Assembly: GCF_900109265.1 (NCBI RefSeq)
Contig: NZ_FNZM01000001.1
Location: 62,001-126,000, forward strand
Source of the DNA: Paraburkholderia tropica
Lineage (GTDB): Bacteria; Pseudomonadota; Gammaproteobacteria; Burkholderiales; Burkholderiaceae
Direction: 5' to 3'
Length of the DNA stretch: 64,000 bases
The position numbers and the translations under genes were made by a program. Positions 25,307 to 34,609 of the stretch are shown piece by piece (the first letter of the stretch is position 1; each line of letters starts with the position of its first letter). The notes beneath the pieces were generated by a model. The model was given only the letters and a program-made list of their open reading frames with translations, had not been told where the DNA came from and made no database searches.

Positions 25307-27352
25307 TCAACCGGCGACGACGAACGGCGCGCGATCGCCCGCGTCCTGCGCCTCGCGCGCCATGATTGCCACGTACAGGCGCTCCAGATCGCGGGTGAAG
25401 CGCTTCGTATCGAACAGGGGCGCGTCGTTGCGTGCTTGCACGAGCCGCTCGCGCACCTGCGCGTGCCACGCCGGATCGTTCGCGAGCGCCAGCGCGATCT
25501 GGAAATAGGCGTCGAGATCGCGCGCGATCAATTCCTCCAGCCCGACCGCGCGCAGCAGGCTCGCGCCCACGCGTCCCGCGAGCAGCATGCCCGGCGCGCT
25601 GACCATCGGCACGCCCGCCCAGAGCGCGTCGCTGCCCGTGGTGTGCGAGCCGGTCGGCAAGGTGTCGAGCGCGAGATCGGCGAGTTGCAGACGCGCGAGG
25701 TGCAGGTCGTGCGACACGCGCGGCGCGAAAATCACGCGCGCCGCCGCCACGCCCTGCTCCGCGAAGAACGCGTGCAGATGCGAGCGCGCGCGCGCCTCGC
25801 CCGGATCGAGCAGCCACAGCACGCTGCCGGGCGTGGCCACGAGCAGGCGGCGCCAGATCGACGCAATGCGCGCATTGAGCTTGAAGATCTGATTGAAGCT
25901 GCAAAACACGAAGCCGCTCGCGGGCAGGCCCGCTTCGGCGCGCGTGGGGCGCGGCCCGCATTCGCGGCGGTGGTCGTGAGGCTGATAACAGTGCGGCATC
26001 AGCGCGAGCGTTTCGCTGTAGTGCGCCGCCGTGACGGGCGGCGTCACCACGACATCGCCGATCAGATAGTCCGCCAGACGCGGCGCGCCGAGCGAGCCCG
26101 GATAACCGAGCCAGCTCACGATGACCGGCGCGGGCCGCAGCGCCGTGATGCCGAGCCGCGTGCCGGTCGTGTAGCCCTTGAGATCGACGAGCAGATGCAC
26201 GCTGTCCTGCGCGATGCGCGCGGCCGCCTGCGCGTCGCTGAGCGCGCCGATCTCGTGCAGCGTGGCCGGGCACCGCGCAAGACGCTCGCGCCACGCGTCG
26301 TCGGGCGCGATGTCGCCGTACGCGTACAGATGGATGTCGAAGCGCGCCGCGTCGTGCAGTTCGAGCACGCCCGCCAGCAGACGCAGCGTGGCGTGATCGT
26401 AAAAATCCGCCGACAGATAGCCGATGCGCAAACGCGCGCCCGTCTCCCGCGCCTCGCCCGCCTCGAACGCCGCCAGCGCCTCGGCCAGTCCCGCGCCGCG
26501 CGCGACGAGCGGCGTCGCCGCCAGTTCGCCGCGCCAGCGCGATTGCGCGAACCGCCTGCCTGCCTCGCGGTGCAGCTCGGGCGTGAGCGCCGGGATGCCG
26601 AGCAACCCCCACGGCGTGAGCTGCTCCGCCTCGCCCGACGCGATCATCGCGAGCGCCGCCTGATCGATCGGCTCCAGGCCTTCCCAGTGCGCGAGACGCC
26701 GCCGCACGGACTGCACCGCCTCCCAGCGCCCGCCGCGCGCGTAGGCCGCCTCGGCTTCGTCGAGCCGGTTCTGGCGCTCCAGCAGGCCGCCATAGCATTG
26801 CCACGCATGCGCGGCCTGCGGATCGAGTTCGAGCGCGCGGCGCAAACACGCTTCGGCTTCCTCGTCGCGGCCCGTTTCGGCGAGCAGCACCGCGAGGTTG
26901 CCGAACGCGAACGCGTAGTGCGGATCGGTTTCGATGGCCGCGCGATAGGCGGCTTCGGCATCGGCGAGATCCTGGCGCTTCTTCAGCAGGTTGCCGAGAT
27001 TGTTGAACAGGCGCGCCTCGCGCACGCCTTGCAGGACCGCCGAGAGATACGCCTCGACCGCCGCTTCGTCGCGGCCTTGCCAGAGCAGCGTCCACGCCAG
27101 ATCGCGCCGGTACGCGCCACCCTCGCGCACGGCCAGCGCGCGGCGGATCGCCTGCTCGCCTTCGGCGTGACGCTGCTGGCGCGCGAGCGCGACGCCGAGC
27201 TGATGCCAGGCGTCGGCGTGACGCGGATCGGCGGCGACGGCCTCGCGCAGCAGCGCTTCGGCGTGCATGATGTTATCGGCGTTCAGACGGTCGAGGCCGC
27301 GCTTGAACAGCGCGTCGGAACGGGCGGACGGAGTGGGGACGGATGAGTTCAT
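25307..27352 (-). CDS. TPR repeat protein with O-GlcNAc transferase (SPINDLY-like, GT41) domain
   Basis: A 681-aa protein predicted to glycosylate protein targets using a nucleotide-sugar. Residues 10-230 form about six tetratricopeptide repeats (HAEALLREAVAADPRHADAW, NNLGNLLKKRQDLADAEAAY, NLAVLLAETGRDEEAEACLR). The GT41 catalytic domain runs from about 310 to 665: RIGYLSADFYDHATLRLLAG, VDLKGYTTGTRLGI, PVIVSWLGYPGSLGAPRLAD, FCSFNQIFKLNARI, and LDTLPTGSHTTGSDALWAGV, the UDP-site region. The start at 27352 is the ATG before the first repeat. No adhesin or flagellar target gene adjoins it. Confidence 0.9.
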   Translation of the reverse strand: MNSSVPTPSARSDALFKRGLDRLNADNIMHAEALLREAVAADPRHADAWHQLGVALARQQRHAEGEQAIRRALAVREGGAYRRDLAWTLLWQGRDEAAVEAYLSAVLQGVREARLFNNLGNLLKKRQDLADAEAAYRAAIETDPHYAFAFGNLAVLLAETGRDEEAEACLRRALELDPQAAHAWQCYGGLLERQNRLDEAEAAYARGGRWEAVQSVRRRLAHWEGLEPIDQAALAMIASGEAEQLTPWGLLGIPALTPELHREAGRRFAQSRWRGELAATPLVARGAGLAEALAAFEAGEARETGARLRIGYLSADFYDHATLRLLAGVLELHDAARFDIHLYAYGDIAPDDAWRERLARCPATLHEIGALSDAQAAARIAQDSVHLLVDLKGYTTGTRLGITALRPAPVIVSWLGYPGSLGAPRLADYLIGDVVVTPPVTAAHYSETLALMPHCYQPHDHRRECGPRPTRAEAGLPASGFVFCSFNQIFKLNARIASIWRRLLVATPGSVLWLLDPGEARARSHLHAFFAEQGVAAARVIFAPRVSHDLHLARLQLADLALDTLPTGSHTTGSDALWAGVPMVSAPGMLLAGRVGASLLRAVGLEELIARDLDAYFQIALALANDPAWHAQVRERLVQARNDAPLFDTKRFTRDLERLYVAIMAREAQDAGDRAPFVVAG

Positions 27353-27556
27353 CCCGCGAGGATAGAAAGCGCGGGCCGCCGCGACCATCAGAGCCGTCCT
27401 GGTTTCGCGCGCGACACGCGCACGACGTTCCGTCCCCTTGCGCACGCGCGGCGCGACTGGAACCGCGCCGCGCAAAACGGTTAGAATGGCGGCCCTCTTC
27501 AATTCCGTCCGGCGCACGATCTCGCGGATCGCACCCCGGACGCGTACTCCGATCTC

Positions 27557-28102
27557 ATGGCGAAACTTCTGACCGATCAAGAATTCCAGCGCTTTTCCGA
27601 GCTTCAGCAGAAACAGGCGAGCTTCACGATTTCGGCCGAGGAAGCCGACGAGCTGCGCGACATCGTGGCCCGCGCGCAGCAGAAGCGCGACGACCGTGCC
27701 GACGCGATGAAGACCGTCGAAACCGCGATCGCACAATTCGAGATCACGCCCGACGAGCTGTTCACGGCGGAGCAGATCGCCGAAGCCGCGCGCAATTTCG
27801 GCCTGATTCCGGCCACGCGCAAGGAGCGCGTGCTGCCGCCGTCGCTGACGTTCAACGGCAAGACGCATCAGTGGACCACGCGCGCGCTGCCCGACGAGAT
27901 CCGCCTGCCGCTGTTCGAGGCGTTCCAGGGCGGCCAGTCGGTCAAGCCGTTCATCGCCACGCCGAAGGACGGCGCGCGCTGCGCGGCGACCATCGCGCGT
28001 CTGGAAAAGGAAACCGGCGCGCAGTACGCCGAGGCGTGGCTCGAAGAACTGTCGCTCTCGCGCGCGCAGGTGGACGAAGCGCTGGCGAAGATCGCGGCGT
28101 GA
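27557..28102 (+). CDS. Conserved protein of unknown function with H-NS-like helical segment
   Basis: A 181-aa hydrophilic protein with no membrane segment. A helical charged region at about 25-60 (EEADELRDIVARAQQKRDDR) ends in AIAQFEITPDELF. That closely resembles the segment KIAEYDITPEELGF in the H-NS protein at 34313-34609. The C-terminal half (LTFNGKTHQWTTRALPDEIR, ARLEKETGAQYAEAWLEEL) matches nothing I recognise and lacks the H-NS DNA-binding motif. It diverges from the TPR/OGT gene and ends at a strong terminator. Confidence 0.7.
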   Translation: MAKLLTDQEFQRFSELQQKQASFTISAEEADELRDIVARAQQKRDDRADAMKTVETAIAQFEITPDELFTAEQIAEAARNFGLIPATRKERVLPPSLTFNGKTHQWTTRALPDEIRLPLFEAFQGGQSVKPFIATPKDGARCAATIARLEKETGAQYAEAWLEELSLSRAQVDEALAKIAA

Positions 28103-28147
28103 GTTTGGCGTCGATGCGTGTGCGGTGACACCTCCGCACGCACCATG

Positions 28148-28180
28148 AAAAACGGCCGCATAAAGCGGCCGTTTTTATTT
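28148..28180. terminator. Strong bidirectional intrinsic terminator
   Basis: The inverted repeat AAAAACGGCCGC/GCGGCCGTTTTT has a 5-nt loop, and the A and T tracts give function in both directions. It lies between convergent genes ending at 28102 and 28203. Confidence 0.88.
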
Positions 28181-28202
28181 CCCCCTCGCCTGATCCGCCG
28201 CC

Positions 28203-30563
28203 TCAATCCAGCGGCATCCGGAAACCCACCACGCCCGGGTCATCCGTCGGCGTAACCGTGAAGCCCATGGCGCGCGCCAGTGCGATCATCGGCGCATTCT
28301 CGCGCAGCGCCTCGCCCAGCAGCCAATGCGTCCCGCGCGAGCGCACGTAGCCGATGATGCGCTCCATCAGCAGCCGCCCCAGCCCGCGTCCCTTCAAGGT
28401 GGAGAGCACGGTGACCGCGAACTCGGCGGTTTCGTTGTCCGGGTCGGCGACCGCGCGCACCACGCCCAGCGTGTGCGGACGGCCGTCCTCGCCCGGCACG
28501 CTCGCGACGAGCGCCATCTCGCGGTCGTAGTCGATCTGCGTCATGCGCGCGAGCTGCGTGTGATCGAAGCTGCGCACCGCCGAAAAGAACCGCAGACGCA
28601 GATCGTCCGGCGACATCGACTCGACGAATGCGCGGTGCATTTCCTCGTCCTCGGGCCGGATCGGGCGGATCGTCAGGCGCTCGCCGTGCCAGTCGATCGT
28701 CTCTTCGAGACGGCGCGGATACGGCATGATCGCGAAACGGCTGCGCTTGTCCGCCAGCTCGATGCGCGGCGCGACCACCACGGCGGCGTCGGGCAGCACG
28801 CGCAGCGTGAGCCGCATGCCGACGATCTCGCGCACCTCGCAGACCGCCTGTGACAGCGCCGTGAGCGCCGCGAGCGTGGGCGCGGGCGACGCACGGCGCG
28901 CATACGGCGATTGCGTGACGATGTCGCGCGAGAGCACCGGGTTCAGCGGCGGCAGGCTGTAGACGCGCATCGGCGGCGAAAAGCCGTCCGGCGACGGCGC
29001 CTCGAAATGAAATACGGGACCGAAGTTTTCGTCGTCGCGAAACGTCACCGTCACGTCGACGACGGCGGTCGCGCTCGCCTGCTGCGGCGCCGTCTCGAGC
29101 CCGAACGCCTTGAGCAATTGCGTGGCTTCCTCGCCTTCGAGCGCCGCGCGGCCCGCCGCCAGCGCGCCGCGCGCGATGCCCAGCGCCACGTCGATGGCCG
29201 CCTTGCCTTGCGCGGGCAGGCTCTCGGGCGTCTGCATCAGCAGCTCGCGCCCGAGCCGGTAATCGACGAGACGCGCGAACGCGCGCGCCAGCCGCCGCGG
29301 CGTGGTGTGCACCGGAATGCCGTGCGCATGCAGCGCGTCGCGCGTGGCCTCGTCCACGCCGCCGAAAAAGCACGCGAGCATGCCGCGATACGCAAAACGC
29401 TGATGCTCGATGAGCGTGCGCGCCACCTGCTCCACCGGCGCGCTGTGCGTGGGCGCGTGCACGACGAAGGCCGTGCCGGTGCTGCGCTGCGAGGCCAGCG
29501 TCTGTAGCGCGAGGCCGAAATGCTCGGGCCGCGCGGTGTCGCCGAGCACGAGCGGATTGCCCGCCTGCGCGTGCGGCAGCGCCGCCGCCACGGCCGCGCG
29601 CGCTTCGTCGCTCCAGGCCGCGAGCGTGTCGCCGGCCTTGTTGAAGGCGTCGCGCGCGAGCGTGGCCACGCCGCGGTCGCTGGTGATGAGCGTGGCCGAG
29701 TCGCTCGCGGCCACGCGGCCCACGCCGAGCGTTTCGATTTCGTCGAGCAGATCGTCGAGCGTATCGACGCGCACGAGGCCCGCGCGCCGGAACGCCGCCG
29801 AATAGAGCGCGTCGCCCGGATCGTCGCGGCCGCTGCGCAGCGCCAGCACGGGCTTGTTGCGTGCCGCCGCGCGCGCCGCCGACATGAACTTGCGCGCCGC
29901 GCGGATGCCGTCCACTTCGAGCAGGATCGCACGCGTGGTGGGATCGCTCGCGAGATAGTCGAGCACGTCGCCGACATCGACATCGGCTTCGTCGCCGAGC
30001 GCGATGACGTGCGAAAAGCCGAGGCCGCGCGCGCCCGCCCAGCGAAGCACGGCGTTGGTCAGCGCGTTGGACTGCGAGACCCACGCCACGCCGCCCTTGC
30101 GCGCGACCGTGGCGGCCGCGCCGAGCTGCGCGTTGAGCGCGGGCGTCAGCGCGCCGAGGCTGCCCGGCCCGACGATGCGCAGCAGATGCGGACGCGCCGC
30201 CGCGAGCGCGTGGCGCAGGTCGGCGCGGTCTTCGTCGTTCTTCACCTCGCCGAGCATGATGGCCGCGCGCGTGCCCATGCCGCCGAGCCGGTGCACGAGC
30301 GCGGGCCAGGTGGACGGCCGCGTGCAGATCAGCGCGACGGTGGGCGCTTCGGGCAGATCGCCCGCGTCGGCCACCACGGGACGGCCGTCGAACTGCGCGA
30401 AATCGCCCGCGTGACGCGGATTGACCGCGAACAGCGGGCCGTCGAAGCCGCCTTCGATCAGGCGCTGCCACACCATGTTGCCGATGCTGCCGGGCCGCTG
30501 CGAAGCGCCGATCACGGCCACCGATTTCGGCTGGAACACCGCGTCGAGATTGCGTACGGTCAC
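28203..30563 (-). CDS. Pat-like GNAT protein lysine acetyltransferase with acyl-CoA-synthetase domain
   Basis: A 786-aa protein. Residues 5-100 form a CoA-binding Rossmann domain (AVIGASQRPGSIGNMVWQRL). Residues 110-480 resemble the succinyl-CoA-ligase-like part of NDP-forming acyl-CoA synthetases (VGPGSLGALTPALNAQLG, WVSQSNALTNAVLRWA). Residues 615-786 form the GNAT acetyltransferase (LTIRPIRPEDEEMHRAFVES, VTVLSTLKGRGLGRLLMERI). Such proteins acetylate and inactivate enzymes such as acetyl-CoA synthetase. It is about 100 aa shorter than E. coli Pat, with a reduced ATP-grasp segment. The GGT-rich acetyl-CoA loop (KGRGLGRLL) is intact. Confidence 0.88.
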   Translation of the reverse strand: MTVRNLDAVFQPKSVAVIGASQRPGSIGNMVWQRLIEGGFDGPLFAVNPRHAGDFAQFDGRPVVADAGDLPEAPTVALICTRPSTWPALVHRLGGMGTRAAIMLGEVKNDEDRADLRHALAAARPHLLRIVGPGSLGALTPALNAQLGAAATVARKGGVAWVSQSNALTNAVLRWAGARGLGFSHVIALGDEADVDVGDVLDYLASDPTTRAILLEVDGIRAARKFMSAARAAARNKPVLALRSGRDDPGDALYSAAFRRAGLVRVDTLDDLLDEIETLGVGRVAASDSATLITSDRGVATLARDAFNKAGDTLAAWSDEARAAVAAALPHAQAGNPLVLGDTARPEHFGLALQTLASQRSTGTAFVVHAPTHSAPVEQVARTLIEHQRFAYRGMLACFFGGVDEATRDALHAHGIPVHTTPRRLARAFARLVDYRLGRELLMQTPESLPAQGKAAIDVALGIARGALAAGRAALEGEEATQLLKAFGLETAPQQASATAVVDVTVTFRDDENFGPVFHFEAPSPDGFSPPMRVYSLPPLNPVLSRDIVTQSPYARRASPAPTLAALTALSQAVCEVREIVGMRLTLRVLPDAAVVVAPRIELADKRSRFAIMPYPRRLEETIDWHGERLTIRPIRPEDEEMHRAFVESMSPDDLRLRFFSAVRSFDHTQLARMTQIDYDREMALVASVPGEDGRPHTLGVVRAVADPDNETAEFAVTVLSTLKGRGLGRLLMERIIGYVRSRGTHWLLGEALRENAPMIALARAMGFTVTPTDDPGVVGFRMPLD

Positions 30564-30914
30564 TGCTCCTCCTGTTGTGCGACGGCGCGCGCCGCGTGCG
30601 CGGGCGGCCGGAAATCCCTACCGATCGACACGAATGAGAATAGGCGAATCGGCCTCGCGCTGCGCGCATTTCGCCCGCCGCGCTTGCGTTCGCGCGGCGG
30701 CGGCACGGCGTCGCAGACCGCGGGATACGGCGCGGCGCGCACCGGCGATCGATTCGCGCGCTTCGACGTGCATCTCGACGTGCATCTCGACGTGCATCCG
30801 GCATGCATCGTGTCGTGGTCCGGAAGAAAAATGACACGCATTGTCTGGCAGTCATTTCGGCGTAAAATGCCCCACGCCGCCGTGAAGTACCGGCGTAGCA
30901 CCTTTACGCCCGCG
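30564..30914. other. Divergent intergenic region with a 12-bp triplication
   Basis: These 350 bp lie between the acetyltransferase and the diguanylate cyclase. No gene is seen. Three perfect tandem copies of TCGACGTGCATC occupy 30763-30798, about 120 bp before the cyclase start. Confidence 0.6.
30763..30798. repeat. Three perfect tandem copies of a 12-bp unit
   Basis: The unit is TCGACGTGCATC, repeated without interruption. Each copy contains GTGCA and the overlapping palindrome-like CGACGTGCA. It lies in the promoter-side region of the diguanylate cyclase gene. Confidence 0.9.
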
Positions 30915-32105
30915 ATGCACGTCGATCTATTCACCCTCTATCTCCTCGCGATCGGAACTCTTTTCGCCAGCGCCGGCATGACGCTCTGGGAGCATCGCAC
31001 GCACCCCGGGCGCAGCAAGGAACTGAAAATCCTCACCGCCGGCTATGCCACGCTGGGCGTCGGCGTCGGCGCCGCGATCTGGCGCAGCGCGCTGCCCGGC
31101 GCGTGGGGCGCGGCGCTGAGCAATCTGGTCATTGTTACCGGTTATCTGCTGATCGCGCACGGCCTCGCCGTCATGAACGGCCGCCAGAACCGCGCGTTGT
31201 CGGCCGCGATTCTCGGGGTGCTCGCCATCGCCTGGATCGTTGCGGGCACGCGCGGCGAGTCCGTCATGTGGCTCTATCTCACGGCCATTCCGATCTCGCT
31301 CGCCTCCGCGATGGCCATGCGCGAGCTGCTGCGCAATCACGCGCTCAAGTGGTCGCAGGCGCATCGCATCGCCGTGATCGCGACGGGCGTCCATACCTTC
31401 GTGTATGCGTTCCGGGCCGCCGTGCTGCCGTGGCTCGCGACGCGCTACGGTCAGGCGCTGCTGCCGGTCGTCAGCAAGGTGACGATGTATGAGGGCGTGC
31501 TGTATTCAGTCGTGCTGCCGATGACCTTGCTGCGGCTCGTGCGCGACGAAACCCACGGGCAGCTTTTGCAGGAATCCCAAACGGATTATCTGACCCGGCT
31601 CGGCAACCGCCGCTGGTTCTTCGAGGAAGGCGCGCGCGTGCTGAGCCGCGCCGGCACGCGCGAGCGCGTGGCGCTGCTGGCGTTCGACCTCGACCAGTTC
31701 AAGGCGATCAACGACCGTTACGGCCATCAGACCGGCGACGACGTGCTCAAGACCTTCGCGAGCATCGCGCGCGCGGCGCTCGGCGACGACACGCTGCTTG
31801 CGCGCATCGGCGGCGAGGAGTTCGCCGCGCTGATCGCCGGGCGCGACAGCGATCAGGTGCAGGCGCTCGGCGAAACCATCGCGGCCCGCTTCGCCCGGAG
31901 CGCCGCGCAGCCCGTCGACGGCACGGGCATCCGCACCACCGTCAGCATCGGTCTCGCGCTCACGCACGGCGCGCAGGCGCACGCCGAAGCGGCCGCGCTC
32001 ACCGACCTGCTCGCCGCCGCCGATTCGGCGCTGTATCGCGCCAAGTCGCTGGGCGGCAACCGGCTCGAACTCGCGCAGGGGCTCGAACGCTCGTCGCGTG
32101 TGTGA
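30915..32105 (+). CDS. Membrane-bound diguanylate cyclase (GGDEF)
   Basis: A 396-aa protein expected to make cyclic di-GMP. The N-terminal 220 residues contain about six or seven membrane helices (LFTLYLLAIGTLFASAGMTL, YATLGVGVGAAIWRSA, LVIVTGYLLIAHGLAVM, AILGVLAIAWIVAGT) without a recognised sensor family. A GGDEF domain follows from about 235: DYLTRLGNRRWFFEEG, FDLDQFKAINDRYGHQTGDD and the active-site loop RIGGEEFAALI (GGEEF). No RxxD inhibitory site is evident before it. The start at 30915 is the ATG just before the first helix. Confidence 0.92.
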   Translation: MHVDLFTLYLLAIGTLFASAGMTLWEHRTHPGRSKELKILTAGYATLGVGVGAAIWRSALPGAWGAALSNLVIVTGYLLIAHGLAVMNGRQNRALSAAILGVLAIAWIVAGTRGESVMWLYLTAIPISLASAMAMRELLRNHALKWSQAHRIAVIATGVHTFVYAFRAAVLPWLATRYGQALLPVVSKVTMYEGVLYSVVLPMTLLRLVRDETHGQLLQESQTDYLTRLGNRRWFFEEGARVLSRAGTRERVALLAFDLDQFKAINDRYGHQTGDDVLKTFASIARAALGDDTLLARIGGEEFAALIAGRDSDQVQALGETIAARFARSAAQPVDGTGIRTTVSIGLALTHGAQAHAEAAALTDLLAAADSALYRAKSLGGNRLELAQGLERSSRV

Positions 32106-32155
32106 ACGCTGGATACGCAGCGCGCTTCCAGCAATCCAGAAAGAAAGCGCACATG

Positions 32156-32184
32156 AAAAAAGGCCGCTCGGAAGCGGCCTTTTT
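32156..32184. terminator. Bidirectional intrinsic terminator
   Basis: The stem GGCCGCT/AGCGGCC has a 4-nt loop and is flanked by an A6 tract on one side and a T5 tract on the other. It lies between the convergent diguanylate cyclase and prfC genes. Confidence 0.9.
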
Positions 32185-32231
32185 CTTTGCTGGCAGCGGA
32201 CCGGCGAATCGCCCGGCCCGCGCGCCGCGCG

Positions 32232-33833
32232 TTACATCGACTTGCGGAACGGCGCGCCCGAATGTTCGCGCAGCTCGTTGAAGACGATCTTCGGCCACGC
32301 CTTCTGCGCGACTTCGATTTCCGACACGTGCGAGGCCAGATAGGTCGGCGCGTTCGACGCGTCGTAGGCCATGCGGGCTTCGTACGAATCGGTGAAACGG
32401 CGCAGTTCGGCGGGATCGTCACAGGTGACCCAGCGCGAGAGGCGATAGCGCGCGGGCAGCAGGCGCACGGCCACCTTGTACTCGGCCGACAGACGGTGCG
32501 AAACCACTTCGAACTGCAGCTGGCCGACCGCGCCCAGAATCGTCGCGCCGCCGTGGATCGGGCGGAACACCTGGATCGCGCCCTCTTCGCCGAGCTGCTT
32601 GAGCGCTTCGCCCAGCTGCTTCGCGCGCATCGGATCGACGACTTCGACGGTCTGGAAAATTTCCGGCGCGAAGAACGGCAGCCCCGTGAATTGCAGGTCT
32701 TCGCCTTCGGTCAGCGTGTCGCCGAGACTCAGCGTGCCATGATTAGGAATACCGATGATGTCGCCAGGGTACGCCTCGGCCACGGTTTCGCGGCGCTGCG
32801 AGAGGAAGCTCACGACGTTGTTGGCGCGGAAGGTCTTGTTGTTGCGCGTGACCTTCAGCTGCATGCCGCGCTCGAAATGGCCCGAGCACACGCGGATGAA
32901 CGCCACGCGGTCGCGGTGCGCGAGGTCCATGTTGGCCTGCACCTTGAACACGACGCCCGTGAACTTCGCTTCTTCCGGCGAGACCGCGCGCTGCACGGCC
33001 ATGCGCGGCGACGGCGGCGGCGCGAGATCGACGAGCGCGTCGAGAATTTCCTTCACGCCGAAGTTGTTGATCGCCGAGCCGAACAGCACCGGCGACTGCT
33101 CGCCGGCCAGGAACGCGTCGCGGTCGAACGTGGGCGTCGCGCCCGTGATCAGCTCGACCTCTTCCTTGGTGCGCTTCCAGTGATAGCCGAAGCGCGCTTC
33201 GCCGTCGGCGTCGCTGATGTTCTGCAGCGTTTCCACCGCGCCGCCGAGCGACTCCTGGCCCGCGCGGAACACGCGCACCTGATCGCGCTGGATGTCGTAG
33301 ACGCCCTGGAATTCCTTGCCCATGCCGATGGGCCAGGTGAACGGCACCGCCGCCACGCCGAGATGCTGCTCGATTTCGTCGAGCAGATCGAGCGGCTCGC
33401 GCACTTCGCGGTCGAGCTTGTTGATGAACGTGAGAATCGGCGTCTTGCGGCTGCGGCAGACTTCGAGCAGCTTGAGCGTCTGCGCTTCCACGCCGTTCGC
33501 GCCGTCGATCACCATCACGGCCGCGTCGACGGCCGTCAGCACGCGATACGTGTCTTCCGAGAAGTCCTCGTGGCCCGGCGTGTCGAGCAGGTTGATGACG
33601 GCGTCGCCGTACTCGAACTGCATGACCGAGCTGGCGACCGAAATGCCGCGCTGCTTTTCGATCTCCATCCAGTCGGAGGTCGCGAAGCGGCCGCTTTTCT
33701 TGCCCTTCACGGTACCGGCGATCTGAATCGCGCCCGAGAACAGCAGCAGCTTTTCGGTGAGCGTGGTCTTGCCCGCGTCCGGGTGAGAAATAACCGCGAA
33801 CGTGCGGCGGCGTCTGAGTTCAGCAACTGACAT
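32232..33833 (-). CDS. prfC: Peptide chain release factor 3
   Basis: A 533-aa translational GTPase that recycles RF1/RF2 from the ribosome after termination. G motifs are clear: G1 SHPDAGKTT, switch I KQRGISVASS, G3 DTPGHEDFSEDTYR and G4 NKLDREVREPLDL. Domains II and III follow (VFKVQANMDLAHRDRVAFIR; PFFAPEIFQTVEVVDPMRAK), ending in the RF3-specific C-terminal domain. Length is normal. The ATG at 33833 (MSVAELRRRR) was chosen over an upstream TTG. It is monocistronic and ends at a terminator. Confidence 0.97.
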   Translation of the reverse strand: MSVAELRRRRTFAVISHPDAGKTTLTEKLLLFSGAIQIAGTVKGKKSGRFATSDWMEIEKQRGISVASSVMQFEYGDAVINLLDTPGHEDFSEDTYRVLTAVDAAVMVIDGANGVEAQTLKLLEVCRSRKTPILTFINKLDREVREPLDLLDEIEQHLGVAAVPFTWPIGMGKEFQGVYDIQRDQVRVFRAGQESLGGAVETLQNISDADGEARFGYHWKRTKEEVELITGATPTFDRDAFLAGEQSPVLFGSAINNFGVKEILDALVDLAPPPSPRMAVQRAVSPEEAKFTGVVFKVQANMDLAHRDRVAFIRVCSGHFERGMQLKVTRNNKTFRANNVVSFLSQRRETVAEAYPGDIIGIPNHGTLSLGDTLTEGEDLQFTGLPFFAPEIFQTVEVVDPMRAKQLGEALKQLGEEGAIQVFRPIHGGATILGAVGQLQFEVVSHRLSAEYKVAVRLLPARYRLSRWVTCDDPAELRRFTDSYEARMAYDASNAPTYLASHVSEIEVAQKAWPKIVFNELREHSGAPFRKSM

Positions 33834-34312
33834 GGATGGAGCGGGTATACGGATGAATTCGGGCAACCGGCCGCACGGCGGGGGTTACGGGGACGGCCTG
33901 AGCGGCGAATAGCACGAGCGGTCGGAAAAACCGGGGCCGGCGTGCGCGCAGAAAGGCGCCAGGGGACGAATGATACACGTCATTACAGCCCCCGACTAAA
34001 AGTTCGACGCAGCTCGCGACAGCGCAATCCTGCACGGATTCGCAACGGGCGGCGGCGGCGCATCGCCGGACGCGCGCGGGTGAGCTTTTACGGGAGACGC
34101 GCGGACACGGTTGCGACGTCCACGAACCGCGCAGGCGAGACGCAATCGAAATGCAAGCGCGGCGCGCGAAGCACGCGGCGGTGCGGCCGCGCAAGGCGGC
34201 GCACGGCATATGAGCAGTCGACGGGATCGCGCCGGAGGGTGCGCGCGGCGCGTCCGCACTGAGTCGACGGTGAGCCTTTACGGGAAGCGCGCTGCCGGCT
34301 TCCCGCGCCCGC
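33834..34312. other. Intergenic region between prfC and the H-NS gene
   Basis: About 480 bp with no convincing gene; the ORFs present are Arg-rich noise. Two related 22-24-bp segments (GTGAGC(T/C)TTTACGGGA...) lie at 34080-34101 and 34270-34291. The second merges into an inverted repeat CGGGAAGC/GCTTCCCG (34281-34305) immediately downstream of the H-NS gene, possibly its terminator. Confidence 0.5.
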
Positions 34313-34609
34313 TCATTCCTTGATCAGGAAACGATCGCGGTTCTTCAGACCGGACAGCCAGCCCGGTGCGCGGCCGCGGCCACTCCAGGTTTCGCCGGTC
34401 TTGGGATTCTGATAACGCGCCGGCAACGGCTTCTTGCGCGGCGCGGGTGCGCGCTTCGCGCTAAAACCCAGTTCTTCGGGCGTAATGTCGTACTCGGCGA
34501 TCTTTTCCTTGATCTCGGCGATGGCCAGCTCGATTTCCTTTTCGCGAGCCGCCGCAACTTCCTTATGGAGTTTTTCGAGTTGCGCGGTCAATTGCTTGTA
34601 GCTCGGCAT
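34313..34609 (-). CDS. H-NS family nucleoid-associated protein (BpH3/Bv3F type)
   Basis: A 98-aa DNA-binding silencer. The N-terminal half is a coiled coil (LEKLHKEVAAAREKEIELAI) ending in KIAEYDITPEELGF. A basic linker follows, then the DNA-binding C-terminus NPKTGETWSGRGRAPGWLS, the family's AT-hook-like core motif. Length fits the short beta-proteobacterial H-NS group. It may silence AT-rich acquired DNA such as the region upstream of 61550, which is inference. An AT-rich promoter region lies at 34610-34750. Confidence 0.92.
   Translation of the reverse strand: MPSYKQLTAQLEKLHKEVAAAREKEIELAIAEIKEKIAEYDITPEELGFSAKRAPAPRKKPLPARYQNPKTGETWSGRGRAPGWLSGLKNRDRFLIKE

Noticed and set aside
25436-27346. 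636-codon plus-strand ORF
   Set aside because: It is antisense to the TPR/GT41 gene, whose repeats and catalytic motifs are unmistakable.
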